64,000 bases of DNA from Mansonella perstans (Eukaryota; Nematoda; Chromadorea; Rhabditida; Onchocercidae): positions 496,001 through 560,000 of the forward strand of contig JBAMDO010000149.1 in the NCBI GenBank assembly GCA_037074765.1, in the 5' to 3' direction. The first letter of the stretch is position 1. Each line of letters begins with the position of its first letter. Positions 49,642 through 62,238 of the stretch are shown one piece after another. Made by a program: the position numbers and the translations under genes. The notes beneath the pieces were generated by a model. It saw nothing but the letters and a program-made list of their open reading frames with translations. It was not told the DNA's origin and searched no databases.

Positions 49642-52600
49642 ATGCGTCCAAGTAAATTTTTATATAAATTTACAATTATTTTGTATGTTATGCAAAATTT
49701 AAAAATGATTTTTTAATTTTTTAACTTACTTTTTAAGATTTCGTATTCATTGAACTAGTAAATTATTAATTTATTTTCAGTGAATTGGGATTACAATGAA
49801 GAAGGTGAATGCGGTAAGTATTTTTCAAAAAAATTTTAATTTCTTAATTTTTTTTTTGCTTATTCTCGCAAAAGTAAAGTTGAAAAAAAGTAAGACTTTT
49901 AATGATGACAAATTTTCAAGAGATTAATTCATCTATCGTATATACTATCGAATTCTGGAATCATTATTCATGTTCAAAATCTCATCAAATCTTTAATTTT
50001 TCTTACATTCCTTACCAATCATTCTTCCGGCGCGAAAATTCGAAATATATCGATTCCTCTGTATTTATTTTATTCTCTCTAATCATTCTAGGCCCAAAAT
50101 ATTGGCCAAATGCTGATGGTCGTAATCAATCACCGATAAATCTGGATTTATGTTTGATGAAATATAGTATCGTGGAACCGCTTAAGTTTCTAAATTATGA
50201 TATGAAATTAAAAGGTGAAATTGTCAACAATGGGCATTCTGGTAAATTTTTTTCAGGTTTTCTTTTTTTTTTGCGAGAGTTAACCAAAATTAATTCTCGT
50301 TTTTCGGTTTTTTTTTGAAGGCAATAAAGGTAAATGGACTGATATTAATGCTTTTTAAGCAGTGTTTGATTGCACTAGTTGTTTCATACACGGAGCGCTC
50401 AACATAGGACTTAACGACTCTCCATCAATCATATTTTCCTTTCTTTTGTTTATTGAAGTGGTAAAATATTGTATATTGGAACAACTAAAATCATTTGTAT
50501 GGAACTTTGAGACAGTTAAGATTGTTGTATAAAGTTTAGGCAGTTTAAATCACGACTAAATTGTTAAATGGATTAAACAGTACGATTTGAAAAATAATTT
50601 TGCGAAGAATGCAATCCGATTATATCTGATATACGACCGTTACAGTAATAGACCCACCGAACTGGATAAATCTGATCTGCTTCCTTGTTTATCTCAGTTT
50701 CATTAATTAACTGTATGAACAAAGCGTAGTTGCGACTGTTGACGTAATTTTGTTGCATACAATGAATTGACAATGTATCGGTGATGGATATTTCTGATGT
50801 GGGATCTCTAAATTTTATTGGTATGTATGAGCATACATGTTTCGTTTTATCCAGAAAAAATTTTTTGTTTTTGAATTTTAGTGCAAGTGAAGCCTCACTT
50901 TGGAAATAAGGCTCCAGAGATTCGAGATGGCGGTCTCGATCAGGCTTATCGTCTGGTGCAGTACCATTTCCACTGGGGACTACATGATAATGAAGGTAGG
51001 CTTTATCCAGATTGCTTCATTATTCGCCAACGAATCGAACCAGTTATTTGATGTAAGCCAGGAATGTTGCACCAGATAAAGTTCTCACGTGAAGAGATTC
51101 AGTTAAGCTGTGAGTTGCATTCTTTTGAACCATACTGCAGTAGTGCTATGGTTTCCAAAAAAGCCGATTCGTAGATCGTGTTTAACGATTAAGCTGCTTA
51201 TCTTTCTTTTCGCCGCATTGTCACAACATTAAAAATGTGCCTGAATGTTCTTTTTAGGTTCTGAGCATACCTTAGCTGGTCTACATTATCCGGCAGAACT
51301 ACACATTGTACACGAAGGTCTTACAAATCCCAACAAATTGGCCGTAATTGGTGTCTTCTTTGTACTTGGTGATAATGATAGAGCTTTACGTCAAGAATGT
51401 GCGGTTCTTAATAAAATACTCGATCCAGGTTTGCTGTTCAATGTTATTGATGATTGCTAGCTATAATTATGTTTTCTTTTTTTCAAATTTTTGACGGTAG
51501 TTTAAGATGCCACTATGTATTTTTCTGTATTCCTCTGTATTTTTTTGCGGATTCTCACTGTCATATTCCAACTTTCTTAGCGGATAATAGTGTTCCTTGA
51601 CTTAGTAAGCTTGTTTGGAACATCTTCAGTCCTTGCTTATCTTCTGTGGGCCTTCTCAATCTAATTTCTAGCTCTTTGAGAAATTTGCGAATGCCTTTGC
51701 ATTTTCTAGTATGGTTGGAAATAACTCACTATAAATGCTTTGTAAATATTCAGCGGAGTTAAGATTCAAAGCGATTCGTCTGAAGAATTGAAACTTTGAA
51801 TGTCATTGGAACCGTTTCGTGTTCATAAATCATACTTGGAGTTGAGTCACCCGTGAGCTCAACTTTTTTTTGAACTAATGTTGATTATTGATGTCCTTTT
51901 TCTGAGCAGTGCCTCGAATGTATCTACCATTACTTGTCGAAATTCAGTTTTGAGGATTTTGAAATATATTATTTTTTATCAAGGATTGAGACATGAAAAG
52001 ATAAATAATTCTATTGGAAATTTGTAAAATTATGTTATGCTGAAAATGATTAGAAATTCTGATTGATTCCTCAAAAATTTATTTTTGAAGAAAATTTGTT
52101 TCTTGTTTGCAGCTAAAAATCAACCAATGCGAGAAATTCTTTTGGATGATAAGTTGCCGAAAAATAGGAAATCATTTTGGCGCTATACGGGATCTTTGAC
52201 CACTCCACCATGCTCCGAGGTTGTTACGTGGACAATTTTCACTGAGCCCATTGTTATCACCAAATCCCAGGTGCTTTTTGCATCATTTTCTTTCAGCTGT
52301 TATCGACTTTTATTGTTTTTAGTTGTTTTCTTGCCAAAAATTCATCGTTATAAACTTAAGTTGCAGATGTCCCAACAAAGGCAAGGTTTTACGTTTGTTT
52401 TTCGTGACTGCCCTCTATTATGAAGCATTATAACTTTGTTTTGATTTTATGGCACAGTTCATGTTTTTGCTGGGTTCTGAAACCTGCCTTTGTTGTTGGA
52501 GCATCTACCCCTTGCCATCTCCATGTTTTTTGGAGACTTTTATTGTTTTTAATTGTAGTTGTTCTCATGATGGAATGGTTTTCTTTTCTTATTCAAATTT

Positions 52601-52954
52601 TTCTTGGAAATGCATCAGTTTGAGAACTAGAAACATTCAAGATTTGTTTCTCGAGTTGTCAGAAATGATAGTTGCTTGAGCATTGTACGACTAAGTGTTG
52701 ATGTACGAATACTGTTGTTTTCCCTTATTTTAATTATTCTCACGTTTTAACCTGATTCACATTCTTTAAATAATTTTTTGGAAGGCTTTATACTCTTCCA
52801 ATCCGCAATCAGTTTCAAAAGATACTATAATTCTTCTGTTTTCCAGCTTGCACTTTTTCGGAGCTTGCGTGACAGAAGAGGGCACGTGATGAAAAATTTC
52901 CGTCCGATACAGAAGCTCTACGATCGTGAGATACAGCTTGTTGTAACTGCTTGA
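49642..52954 (+). CDS. Alpha-carbonic anhydrase, cytosolic, CAH-3-type
   Basis: This enzyme hydrates CO2 to bicarbonate. Seven exons join in phase: 49642-49651, 49781-49813, 50092-50241, 50882-50995, 51258-51428, 52113-52270 and 52847-52954, giving 247 residues, the usual size of a one-domain cytosolic alpha-CA. The active site is complete: zinc ligands His93 and His95 in QYHFHWG and His118 in ELHIVH, the gatekeeper Thr189 in SLTTPPCSE, and a His63 proton shuttle in NNGHS. The N-terminus [19 protein letters not shown] goes straight into the fold without signal peptide, and the C-terminus has no anchor. The ECGPKYW start and the [17 protein letters not shown] core resemble C. elegans CAH-3-like proteins; orthology is not proven. 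The first exon is only 10 bases and was chosen because its donor (CCAA|GTAAAT) supplies the base needed to make the next codon ATG. Intron lengths are about 130 to 690 bases. Confidence 0.93.
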
Positions 52955-54040
52955 TTTTTTCGATCAATTTGGCACTAATTAAGTGATAGTCCGGTTGGAT
53001 ATGCTGTTGTTGTCCACAGAAATGTGGGATTCTAAATAAGGATTGTTGTACTTTGTGCTAGAAGATGTAACATCTGTTATTTGTGCCATGTACTGAGTAG
53101 TGGTCTATCTCTAGTTTGTTTATAATTAACAGATTTATTTCATAAAACGCTTTAGCGTACCAAGGCAAAATTCAGAAATTGCTGATCCGCAAATATCTGC
53201 TTTAAGATATCGTTATGGAATGAAAATTTGAATTTCTGTTCAGAGAACAGTTAATCACTGCATTCCTAATACAAATGCATCAGGAAAGCATATGAATCTA
53301 GCGAAATTGTTTTCTCTCAAAATAGACAACGTTATAAATGCTTTTAGTCATCAGTTGTTGCAGAGCATCATGAAGTTTGCATAATATTCAATTTTTAACA
53401 ATTAAGCATCGAATGTTTGATATGCAAAAAAGTTTTGAAAAAAATTGCAGGATATTCTAACTTTCTAGGTGATATTCCTTTAATTTTTTTCGTAGTCTTG
53501 ATTTTACAATTCCTGGAAATAAAGAATTTGAAGCTGTATCAATTTAGTCGAGGTAACTATCAAAATGATTAACTATCAAAAATGCAATCAAACGAGAAAT
53601 GTTTAAGCACGAAGCGAAATGTTATATTTTCCAGATTTGAGGGAAGGTGACATATCGGAAAAGAGTTTTTTTTAAATTTATGATGCTTGGAAACTGTTTG
53701 ATATTAATACGCCGGGAATTGGGAGCGTTCCGCATATGCCTTAGAATTTGGCACTGTTTTCCCTCTTTGGATGCAAGTTCCTGAAAATTTCTACAGTCTA
53801 AACTGATGAACATGGAGATGTGGGAATGCGGGAGGCTATAAGTCAGATTTCAACATTATGTCCTCAAAAAAGAGAGTCCATGGTATCCAACAAATTTATT
53901 GTCTGTTAATTTGCTGCGGGAAATGCGCTATTGGACTTGCGTGGTCTTCCTTCTATTACGGCTAGCTTAAGCGCATCTATGTTAGCCAAGTAAGTAGGAA
54001 GCATAAAAATTGTGCCATATTTACTTGTAGTAATTTCTTG
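52955..54040. other. 3' flank of carbonic anhydrase
   Basis: The carbonic anhydrase 3' UTR lies in the first part. Beyond it I see nothing that can be called; the open stretch at 53622-53813 on the - strand has no splice context. Confidence 0.5.
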
Positions 54041-54571
54041 CAATCCCGATCAAGAAATGTGGCGCAGAATAAATGAGACATCTCAAAACAAAAGTTTTTT
54101 TTTGATTATTGGACACTTCATGATGTCGACTAATTGTTGAGTTTTTTCGGTGAAGTGTCAAATGACGGACTGTGTAGTGAATGCCACTGAGTTCTTCAGT
54201 GATCTTATATGTTTATAAGAGGATCAACTTCGACAGTTGTTGCTCTTAATTGGTCATTGTTAACCCTCGATGATGGGTCACTACTCCTTTACCTTCAAAT
54301 TTCTCATTTCTTTCGTAGAACTCCTTGAACTAAATATGTCCTTGGTGTTATCAGTTGTCTCAGCTTATGAGCTCACATAGAAGTTCACTTCAATTTGTCT
54401 TTTATCTAATTTCATTTCCAAAATTAGTCTAATAACAAATGATACAAATTATTAGCAAGGAAACATAGCGCAAATTAATGAGCTGAGCATTGAAATGACA
54501 TAAAATTTATTCGAGATTGCATTATAATATTAAACAGCAAAATTCAAATCATAATTCCATTGCTTTAAACT
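54041..54571 (-). mobile_element. Decayed 5' part of a mariner-family transposon
   Basis: This segment is the reverse complement of 59504-60048 with high identity and a few small gaps. Read on the - strand it covers the leader and the N-terminal (DNA-binding) half of a mariner transposase, starting at a MKLDKRQ-like motif and stopping near the position equivalent to NEPFLDR, where about eight bases are missing relative to the other copy. Stops and frameshifts are present, so it is inactive. The 3' half of the element is absent. Confidence 0.75.
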
Positions 54572-54603
54572 AATAAAAAGCAAAAAATCAAAGTTGTTAA
54601 TTA

Positions 54604-56387
54604 GGAAGTACAGCATCAGCTACAAAAACTAATCGATTAGCACAGTCAAAAACAAAAATATTTTCTGTTACAAATTGTAGTGAACGCGTGAGATTGATCG
54701 TCAAATGTGAACTTGAAGAGAAAATTTATGATTGATAAATAAAGTTTCGAAAAAGCTGGCTTAGAATTCATGAATATATTAAACTTACGGCTTTAAAATC
54801 GGAAATGATGGGCAGTCTATTCTGTTGTGACAATCCACTGAATATGATAATACGCCGACTTTGAAAGCAGATTATGGGCCAATCTCTTAAAAATGGTTTT
54901 AATGGTTTAGAATGTTGAGGAAATATTCTGACCAACGGCTGCATATTAACTTCTAATATTTGTTGGACGCATTTCTTTACGCTTTTTGTTGGATGCATAA
55001 GGCGCTATGCATTATGATGTCAAAAAAGTTGATGTAAAAACACAGTAACGATGTTAGTATTTTTCCATGATTTAATATACGATTTTAACCTGAGTGCAGT
55101 AAATTGTTCTTCACTTATTTATATTCAGGTCAGTTGGTCAAGGTTTCTGCCAACATATCTAAATATATTGGAATGCAAATAAATCGATAAAGACAAATTC
55201 TGCAAGTAGAAATTTGCAGCTCTGCTTGAGAAGCTATCTAAACAGAATTTCATCTCTATGCACTATTTGCTTTAGTTTCTCGGACAAATCAAAAGCGCAA
55301 AAATGAATGCCTTCAAAAATATTGGAATTGCATGCAATGATGGATGCCTTGAATCAGTCCTTCTCATTGTTGTTCATTTTTAGTTGACTTATATTCTTCC
55401 ACTGTCTTATCAATCAATTTTCGTCCCAATGGATTTAAAAAGAAACTTGAAGTATATTTTACAGCATATTGAATAAACATATTATTTGGATCAGTGTCCT
55501 TTTTTATAAAATAACAATCCACCTTAACCGGTGAATGAATGCTGCGATGGTCACCGGCAGTTGCCACTAGTGTTCTGAACGTATACATCTAGACGTTGAG
55601 ATAATTTGAGATGGAGACGGTATTTGACAGCAAAATATTATGAGGAAATTGAAAGGAAATCGTCCGGAAAATCGGATCGATGTTCTGATACTAATATTTC
55701 TTTTTTAGAATAATTTTTTTCATTCGTTGTTAACCTTTATTTTTTAAAAATTTATTACTATTATTTTCTTCTCTTAAGCCATAAAAGCATGTATTTCATG
55801 ACTTTTTTGATTTCTTTTGAAGCTTTTTTATTGTTAGGATAAATTCAGTTCTTGTAGAGATTAAGTACTGTTATGAAGGTGCATTTGAGTTTCATGTTAA
55901 TTTTTCCAGTTTTTTAATCTTAATCATCGCTACAGTTAAACAATGTTTATTTATTATTCAAATTCAACCTCATTTTTATTTACTACCTTTCTCATAAGAG
56001 GAGAGATAATGTTGGTATTGCAAGTTTCTAGCGTACAGCTCAAATAAACTAGCATGATTTCATGCAAAATGCAAGCTGATTAAAACAACTGCAGCGGTGG
56101 AACGTGACTTGAATTTATATTGCTTGGTTTTCATGATAGGTGGCACTGAATCAATACGAAAATATTGGTTCTTTAAATAGCTATTACTCATTGTTAAAAA
56201 ATCAATTTAATTTGTTAATACCATCCAATCTTTTACGGATAAATTTTACAACTTTCAACCACTGACATTTCGCAGTTTCATTGGATTCAAAATCCAAATC
56301 CAAAAAAATTATGATACCATTTCTTAAATAATTCCTGCTGGTACAAAACACAAGAAAGACAAAGTTTGTTTCACATCTGCAGAACAA
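54604..56387 (-). other. Exon-like pieces of an unrecognised - strand gene or pseudogene
   Basis: Several - strand segments look coding, but I cannot join them all in phase. They are: 56387-56202, behind TTTGTTCTGCAG, with FLDLDFESNETAKCQWLKVV; 55588-55364, starting at an ATG behind GTCTAG, with SIHSPVKVDCYFIKKDTD; about 54953-54783, behind AAATATTAG and ending GCC|GTAAGT, with PFLRDWPIICFQSRRIIIF; and about 54716-54604, behind TTCTCTTCAAG, with TRSLQFVTENIFVFDCAN and a stop. The last junction is out of phase for the best-looking frame. No domain is recognised. A gene damaged by the neighbouring mariner insertion is possible. Confidence 0.25.
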
Positions 56388-56399
56388 ATCTTTGCATTA

Positions 56400-59300
56400 C
56401 AAAGATTTTGAACTGAATGTAATAGACAAACTGGTTTCTGCAGCTAATGATTTTGTGATTCAAACTAATATTTTTGCTACTACCGCTACCACTTTGCAAT
56501 ATATAAATAATAGTTTCTACGACCCATTTTTAAAGACGTTCATTGAATTAAATGATACTTTGACTACTTAAAATCTCACCAATAAGTCAGCTAAGCAGCA
56601 AATCCACATGATGAAATGATGAAATATTTTATTTTGGTCATAACTCATCAGCACATTAATTTTCAGATAATCAGTTATAACTTCAACAAGATAGGTCGCT
56701 CAGTTGCTTGAACGTGAATGATAGTTAAGTGTGAAACAAATCAATTAGAATCAATTTCATTTGAAATAACATTCAATGCAGTCATCTCGAAATAATTCTC
56801 CGAATATTATTCCTTCTGCATATTTAACACTAAACCAGCTGTTTATTTCCGAAAATAAATAATTAGGACGTTCAAGTATACGAAGAAAAAGGCAATATTG
56901 CAGTTTTCAATGAAAATCGAACAAGGAGACTGTGAAAGATAAATGAGGTCATTGTATTGGGTGCTACATCAGCCTCCTCTCCTCCAACCGTGAATTTATC
57001 TCATTTGATTTTTAAAATTTAAATTATATGATGTTCTTTTTGCCGACCACTGTACTATCATGACCCCACATTGCTATCGTGCTATTATGACTCCACTTCA
57101 CATTTTAGTATGCTGTCATACTTCCCGAGAATCATTGAGAACTTTTTTACTATACTAACACAAGGAATATTCAACAAAGCAAGGAACATTCGTTATTTAA
57201 AATTATTTCCGTGTTTTTTATATTGATTTAATTTAATACAGACACTCATATCACCAGAGTTTATCTTAAAAGGATGAATATCTAGTATTTAACATTTAAA
57301 GTTAAGTAAATGAAAATGGCATTGTCATTTTTCCTGTTGTCCACTTCATTCAAAGTTTTTCCTTACATTATGTTTGCTTAAGAAAGTTTTAAACTTTTAA
57401 GCTTTTTGCTATTCCAAATTTTCAATGTACAATCCTTGTGTAATTGCTATATATCATTGCTTTTTCTCAAAATTTGAATATAATCATCTGATTTTGTTCC
57501 TTTTAAGCATTTATGTTATGAGAACATTCCATCACACTGATACAGTGAGAGAAAGGCTTTCCCATTAAACAAAAATTCCTTTTTCACTTTTCTACACTTC
57601 TAATTCCATCCTCAAATTTGACATGAATACCTCATTAGAATGCAGAAATTACAGCGACTGAGCGATGTGAAAACTGATGGAACATATTATCATTAAAAGA
57701 GTCGCACAAGTGCAGAAATCTTTTTCAACATCATTGTCGACTAGTAGTGTATCGGTGATTTGACGCAGTCTAGGCCTCGGGGGAGACCCATAAAACCGCC
57801 GTTGTTGAACGGCCGACAAACAGCCACAAATCAAGCAAAAAATGAAAAAGTAATAAAAATGAATCTTTATGGGAGTTATTTCCAGATTTCGCCTACTTCG
57901 TCTCTATAGGAAGGGTCACCGTCAAGCAGCTGTTGTCTTCATAATTTCTTGTCACTACCACATGTTTGCTTCTTGTTATTTCAAAATACGCCTATCTTCA
58001 TCGTTGACATTTATGCAATAGCTAAACTTGCTATCATCGTAACTGATTATAGTTACCACGTATGTGTCCTTCCATTCCTGAATGTCATTTTACTTTGTAT
58101 CTATATAATAAGAATGCTGCTGTATTTCTTGTAATGACCAAAAAAACTTCATTCCCTCTTCTTTCTCCGGCATGGGTATTTTTTATTTAAATTTGATAGA
58201 AAGGGTTAATATTCGTTTTCTTTTTCCCAAAACATACACTTCCTTTTACTTTTATATTCACTACTATTCTGGTGCATTTTTTTTTTTTTTTTGTTTTTTA
58301 GGGTTTTCTTTTTTTTTCGAAATTTTCTCCGTTTGGTTCCGAAAATCCCTTTTTTCCCTGCTTTTTTTAGTACACATCTCTATGAATTTTATGTCCTTGA
58401 AAACACTCATTTAATAATGAGCAAACGCACAAATATAACCGTAATTATCGACGGTTTGGTAAACTTCTCAGGATATATTGTTCCTGTTTTAGTTAGCACT
58501 AATTTCATTGATATAATTTCTGCACTATCACATTTTGAAATCAAGCAATTTTGCCTCAATTACCAGTTCTGCTGGTGAAAATTTATCAAGGTCCTTTGAA
58601 GCAGCACTATGACATGAGCATACACTGAACATGTGACAACTACCAGACGTTAACTGTCTTTGGCACTGTAACCACTCTGAAATTTTCATCGCAAACTTAT
58701 TGCACATTCTTCTTTGAACTATTTATGCCAGCGTAGAACTCAAATTTTTTTATGCATAGTATGTTACATTCAGTTATTAGTAGCCGTCATGTGTCACTAC
58801 GTGATACAGATGTTCGAAATTGACGAATTTGACGCTAAGTTGAGCACATATAGTGATACTGGGGACACTCTGCAAAGATGGAAAAGTTAATGTTAAGTTA
58901 ATACACTGATATGAATAAATTTGTAAGTGATCGATCAGTTATTGCATGCTGCAGCACAGCGTCGTATAAACTGCAAAAAGATTTCAAATTCTTTACCACA
59001 TAGAGAAAAACGGAATTCATAGTAAGTGAACTGCGAATTTTTGCATAGCGTGAACAGTTCATTTTTTTGCTTTGCTTTTTCCAAATTCTTTTGTCGGCTT
59101 TTGTCGGAATTTGACATGAAACAGAGCAGTACATCAACACCATTCATTATCCAGAAGTAGTCAGTTGGAATGCCGATAATAATATATTCTTTACTATGAA
59201 GAACAGAAAATTAGTAACCTCTTCCAACATCTATGCGAACTTAATCATCATTAGAATAACTTTCATTAATATTCACTGGCAAGTTCACCAGTAATTGATA

Positions 59301-59503
59301 AATTACGAGACATAAAGGTCACCCACAGGACATTCTAATCTTTTTTTATTTTGCTTTCCACACTAAAAATATCACTGAATGACACTAACTTATCATTATC
59401 GTTTCACTTGTTGCTGGTTATGCGTCATTTGAAACTTTCAGTGTGAAAATGAATTCGTCTTAAATGCCTAATTTAGACATTATTTTAAGAGAAATATCTC
59501 AAC
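56400..59503. other. Intergenic DNA between the mariner copies
   Basis: AT-rich. A GC-richer patch at 57649-57834 is open on the - strand (containing RRFYGSPPRPRLRQITDT) but has no acceptor, and Phe-rich poly-T readings near 58.2-58.6 kb are chance. Nothing here is supported as a gene. Confidence 0.45.
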
Positions 59504-60450
59504 AGTTTAAAGCAATGGCAATTATGATTTGAATTTTGCTGTTTGATATTGGAATGTAATCTGGAATAAATCTGATGTCATTTTAATGCTCAGCTCATTA
59601 ATTTGTACCATGTTTTGTTTCCTTGCTCGTAATTTGTATCATTTGTTATTAGACTAATTTTGGAAATGAAATTAGATAAAAGACAAATTGAAGTGAACTT
59701 CTATGTGAGCTCATAAGCTGAGACAACTGATAACACCAAGGACATATTTAGTTCAAGGAGTTCTACGAAAGAAATGAGAAATTTGAAGGTAAAGGAGTAG
59801 TGACCCATCATCGAGGGTTAACAATGACCAATTAAGAGCAACAACTGTCGAAGTTGATCCTCTTATAAACATATAAGATCATTGAAGAACTCAATGGCAT
59901 TCACTTCACAGTACATCATTTGACACTTCACCGAAAAAGCTCAACAATTAGTCGACATCATGAAGTGTCCGATAATCAAAAAAAAACTTTTGTTTTGAGA
60001 TATCTCATTTATTCTGCGCCATAACGAACCATTTCTCGATCGGGATTGTAACGCAAAATGAAAAAGGAAGAAGCAACAAAGTATTTCGCATAGTCGAATT
60101 TGGGCTCAAAAATGGAGACGTTGTTAAATCCGGCGAAAAAATTCTATTCGAGAAGTATTTTCAGTTATACCGATGAAATGTATTTGAAAATTTTGACCAA
60201 TGCAGGTCAATAAAAAAGGCTTAATTCTCCAAGACAACGACGCTCAGTCAATGGTCATGTAATTTCAAAAGTTTAGATGAATTAGACAATTGAAGTTTAG
60301 CTTCTTCATTTATCATATTTGTCACAGCCCATATTTGATCTTCCACCAATCGATGCCTTTTCCTGAAACATCTTCAACGACTTGTTTGCATGGGAAATAC
60401 TTGCACAACTCTAATTAAAAAGATACTTTCAAGAGTTCAAATGTCACATT
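59504..60450 (+). mobile_element. Decayed mariner-family transposon copy
   Basis: On the + strand conceptual fragments in shifting frames match the order of a mariner transposase: a MKLDKRQ-type start near 59666, a DNA-binding region, NEPFLDR near 60023-60046 just before the usual first catalytic Asp, KKGLILQDNDAQ near 60212-60247 (the second catalytic Asp motif), and SPY then FDLPPIDAF and NDLFAW near 60330-60395 (the third). Several stops and frameshifts make it inactive. The 5' part is shared, inverted, with 54041-54571. I could not identify terminal inverted repeats or a TA duplication, so the outer limits are approximate. Confidence 0.8.
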
Positions 60451-60774
60451 GCTGCTTTCTACATCACAAAAATTTTCGTTTTCAATGATAGCCTTGTCTA
60501 ATTGAAGTAATAACAATTCGCTTAGCTAATATAAATACGCTTAAACTTAAGCATTTCTTTACTCAATTAACCTGAAATTATTATGATAACATTCATTTCA
60601 CTAAATTGTTATCGTCATCGTCATCGTATGACCTCAACATTTTGTTAATTATTAAAAGTTTAAACATACGCCTGCCTGTCTTTCTTTATCTTCTTCCTTT
60701 TCTCTAAATTTTTCATTATAATATCAACAAACAAAACAATTTCAATGATGATCTTTGAGTGTGGGTGAGTGAAT

Positions 60775-60786
60775 ATGGTTATTGTT

Positions 60787-60876
<90 letters not shown>

Positions 60877-60933
60877 ATTGTTGTTGTTGTTGTTGTTGTT
60901 GTTGTTTTTTTTTTTGTTGTTAATGTTGTTGTT

Positions 60934-60978
<45 letters not shown>

Positions 60979-60993
60979 GCTATTGTTGTTGCT
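60775..60993. repeat. (GTT)n microsatellite, about 210 bases
   Basis: A nearly pure GTT/TTG trinucleotide array with a few ATT, T-run and GCT interruptions. It translates as poly-Val, poly-Leu or poly-Cys depending on frame, none of which is a plausible protein. Confidence 0.97.
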
Positions 60994-61148
60994 GTAAAGC
61001 TATAAATGAAATATATTTTTAAAATACATGCAGTTTAGTTAATGATGAGAGAAGCTAAAGATCTTACCGAAAATTAATTATAGAAATTAAAATTCTTATT
61101 TAAAATAGAAAATTCATATTTTAGATCAAATCAAATCAATTTTTACAT

Positions 61149-61212
61149 TATCATTATCATCATCATAATTGATAATAATAATGATGATGATGATGATGAT
61201 AATGATGATGAA
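61149..61212. repeat. ATC/GAT trinucleotide repeats
   Basis: CATTATCATTATCATCATC is followed by its near complement GATAATAATAATGATGATGA, so the two runs could fold back on each other. Confidence 0.85.
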
Positions 61213-61281
61213 CTTTTTTTTAAGTTAGTAATTTTAATTTTAAATAAATTTTTTACTAACATATATAATCTTTAGCTCTAC

Positions 61282-61304
61282 TTTTTTTTTTTTTTTTTTT
61301 TTTT
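61282..61304. repeat. Poly-T run
   Basis: Twenty-three T in a row, one of several such tracts in this part of the window; others lie at about 61959-62052, 62382-62403 and 63629-63661. Confidence 0.95.
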
Positions 61305-61620
61305 AACAAAAATGACTCATTACACGTAAAAATGACCAAATCTATTAAACTAGGCCTTATAGAATATACACGTATTTATTGATCGATTCCTTTTCATCAA
61401 TCCGTTCAAAGCCTAACACACACTTTTCGATCTATTCCTACACACTGCTCTCTGTTTATTCCTTTCGCAGTCCTATCTTTCCTTCCTGCATCATCATCAT
61501 CATCATCATCATTGTTGTTACTAAAACCAACCAATTGTACAGTTGTCATACTATGCGATCAAATTTCAAGCTGTGAGAGATGTCGGGGGGAAGGGGGGGG
61601 GGATGATATGTGTATCTATG

Positions 61621-61774
61621 CATATATATATATATATAAGTGTATGTGTGTATGTGTGTATGTGTATGTATGTGTGTGTATGTATGTGTGTGTTATTGTG
61701 TATATTTATTTATGCCTATCTGTGTGTGTGTGTGTGTCTGTTTGCGTATGTCTGTGTATGTGTCTGTTGAAACC
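61621..61774. repeat. (TA)n and (TG)n compound microsatellite
   Basis: A short TATATA run leads into alternating TGTA/TGTG repeats. A G-run (GGGGGG, twice) lies just upstream near 61583-61601. Confidence 0.92.
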
Positions 61775-61958
61775 CGTAACCATAGAATACATTTTTGATA
61801 TGTGCCGAGGAAGTAGCAGCAACAGCAGCACTTGCTGCTATATGTTTATTCATGTTGATTTGGTGGTATCCTGAAGAGAACTCTTGCAAACACCCTCTAT
61901 ACTGGTATATAGGCTATAACTAACACATATAGCTCTTTTCATCGTTCTTTTACAAGCC

Positions 61959-62052
61959 TTTTTTTTTTTTTTTTTTTGTTTTTTTTTTTTTTTTTTTGCC
62001 TCTCCTCCTTGTGTTTCAATTTCTATTTTAATTTTTTTTTTTTTTTTTTTTT
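61959..62052. repeat. Interrupted poly-T tracts
   Basis: Three long T runs separated by short interruptions. Confidence 0.95.
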
Positions 62053-62159
62053 AAAATTTATATTTTTGCAATTTTTTGGAAAAAAAATTTTTCAAAATTC
62101 AATGACCTTCGACTTCCTCCTCTTACTTTATTTCACGTTATCGAAGTGATCATATATTA

Positions 62160-62178
62160 AGAAGAAAGAAAAAGAAAG

Positions 62179-62210
<32 letters not shown>

Positions 62211-62238
62211 GATAGAGGGAGAGAGAGAGAGAGAGAGC
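62160..62238. repeat. (GAAA)n/(GA)n microsatellite
   Basis: A purine-only tract of GAAA repeats passes into GA repeats. Confidence 0.93.

Noticed and set aside
52085..52679. Several + strand ORFs after the sixth carbonic anhydrase exon
   Set aside because: They read through the donor at 52271 into the intron; no independent support.
57649..57834. GC-rich - strand ORF with RRFYGSPPRPRLRQ
   Set aside because: Composition is protein-like, but there is no acceptor or donor at its limits and no similarity I recognise.
60769..61005. Poly-Val and poly-Leu ORFs
   Set aside because: Translations of the (GTT)n microsatellite.
61512..61874. Cys/Val/Tyr-rich ORFs
   Set aside because: Translations of TG-rich repeats in overlapping frames.
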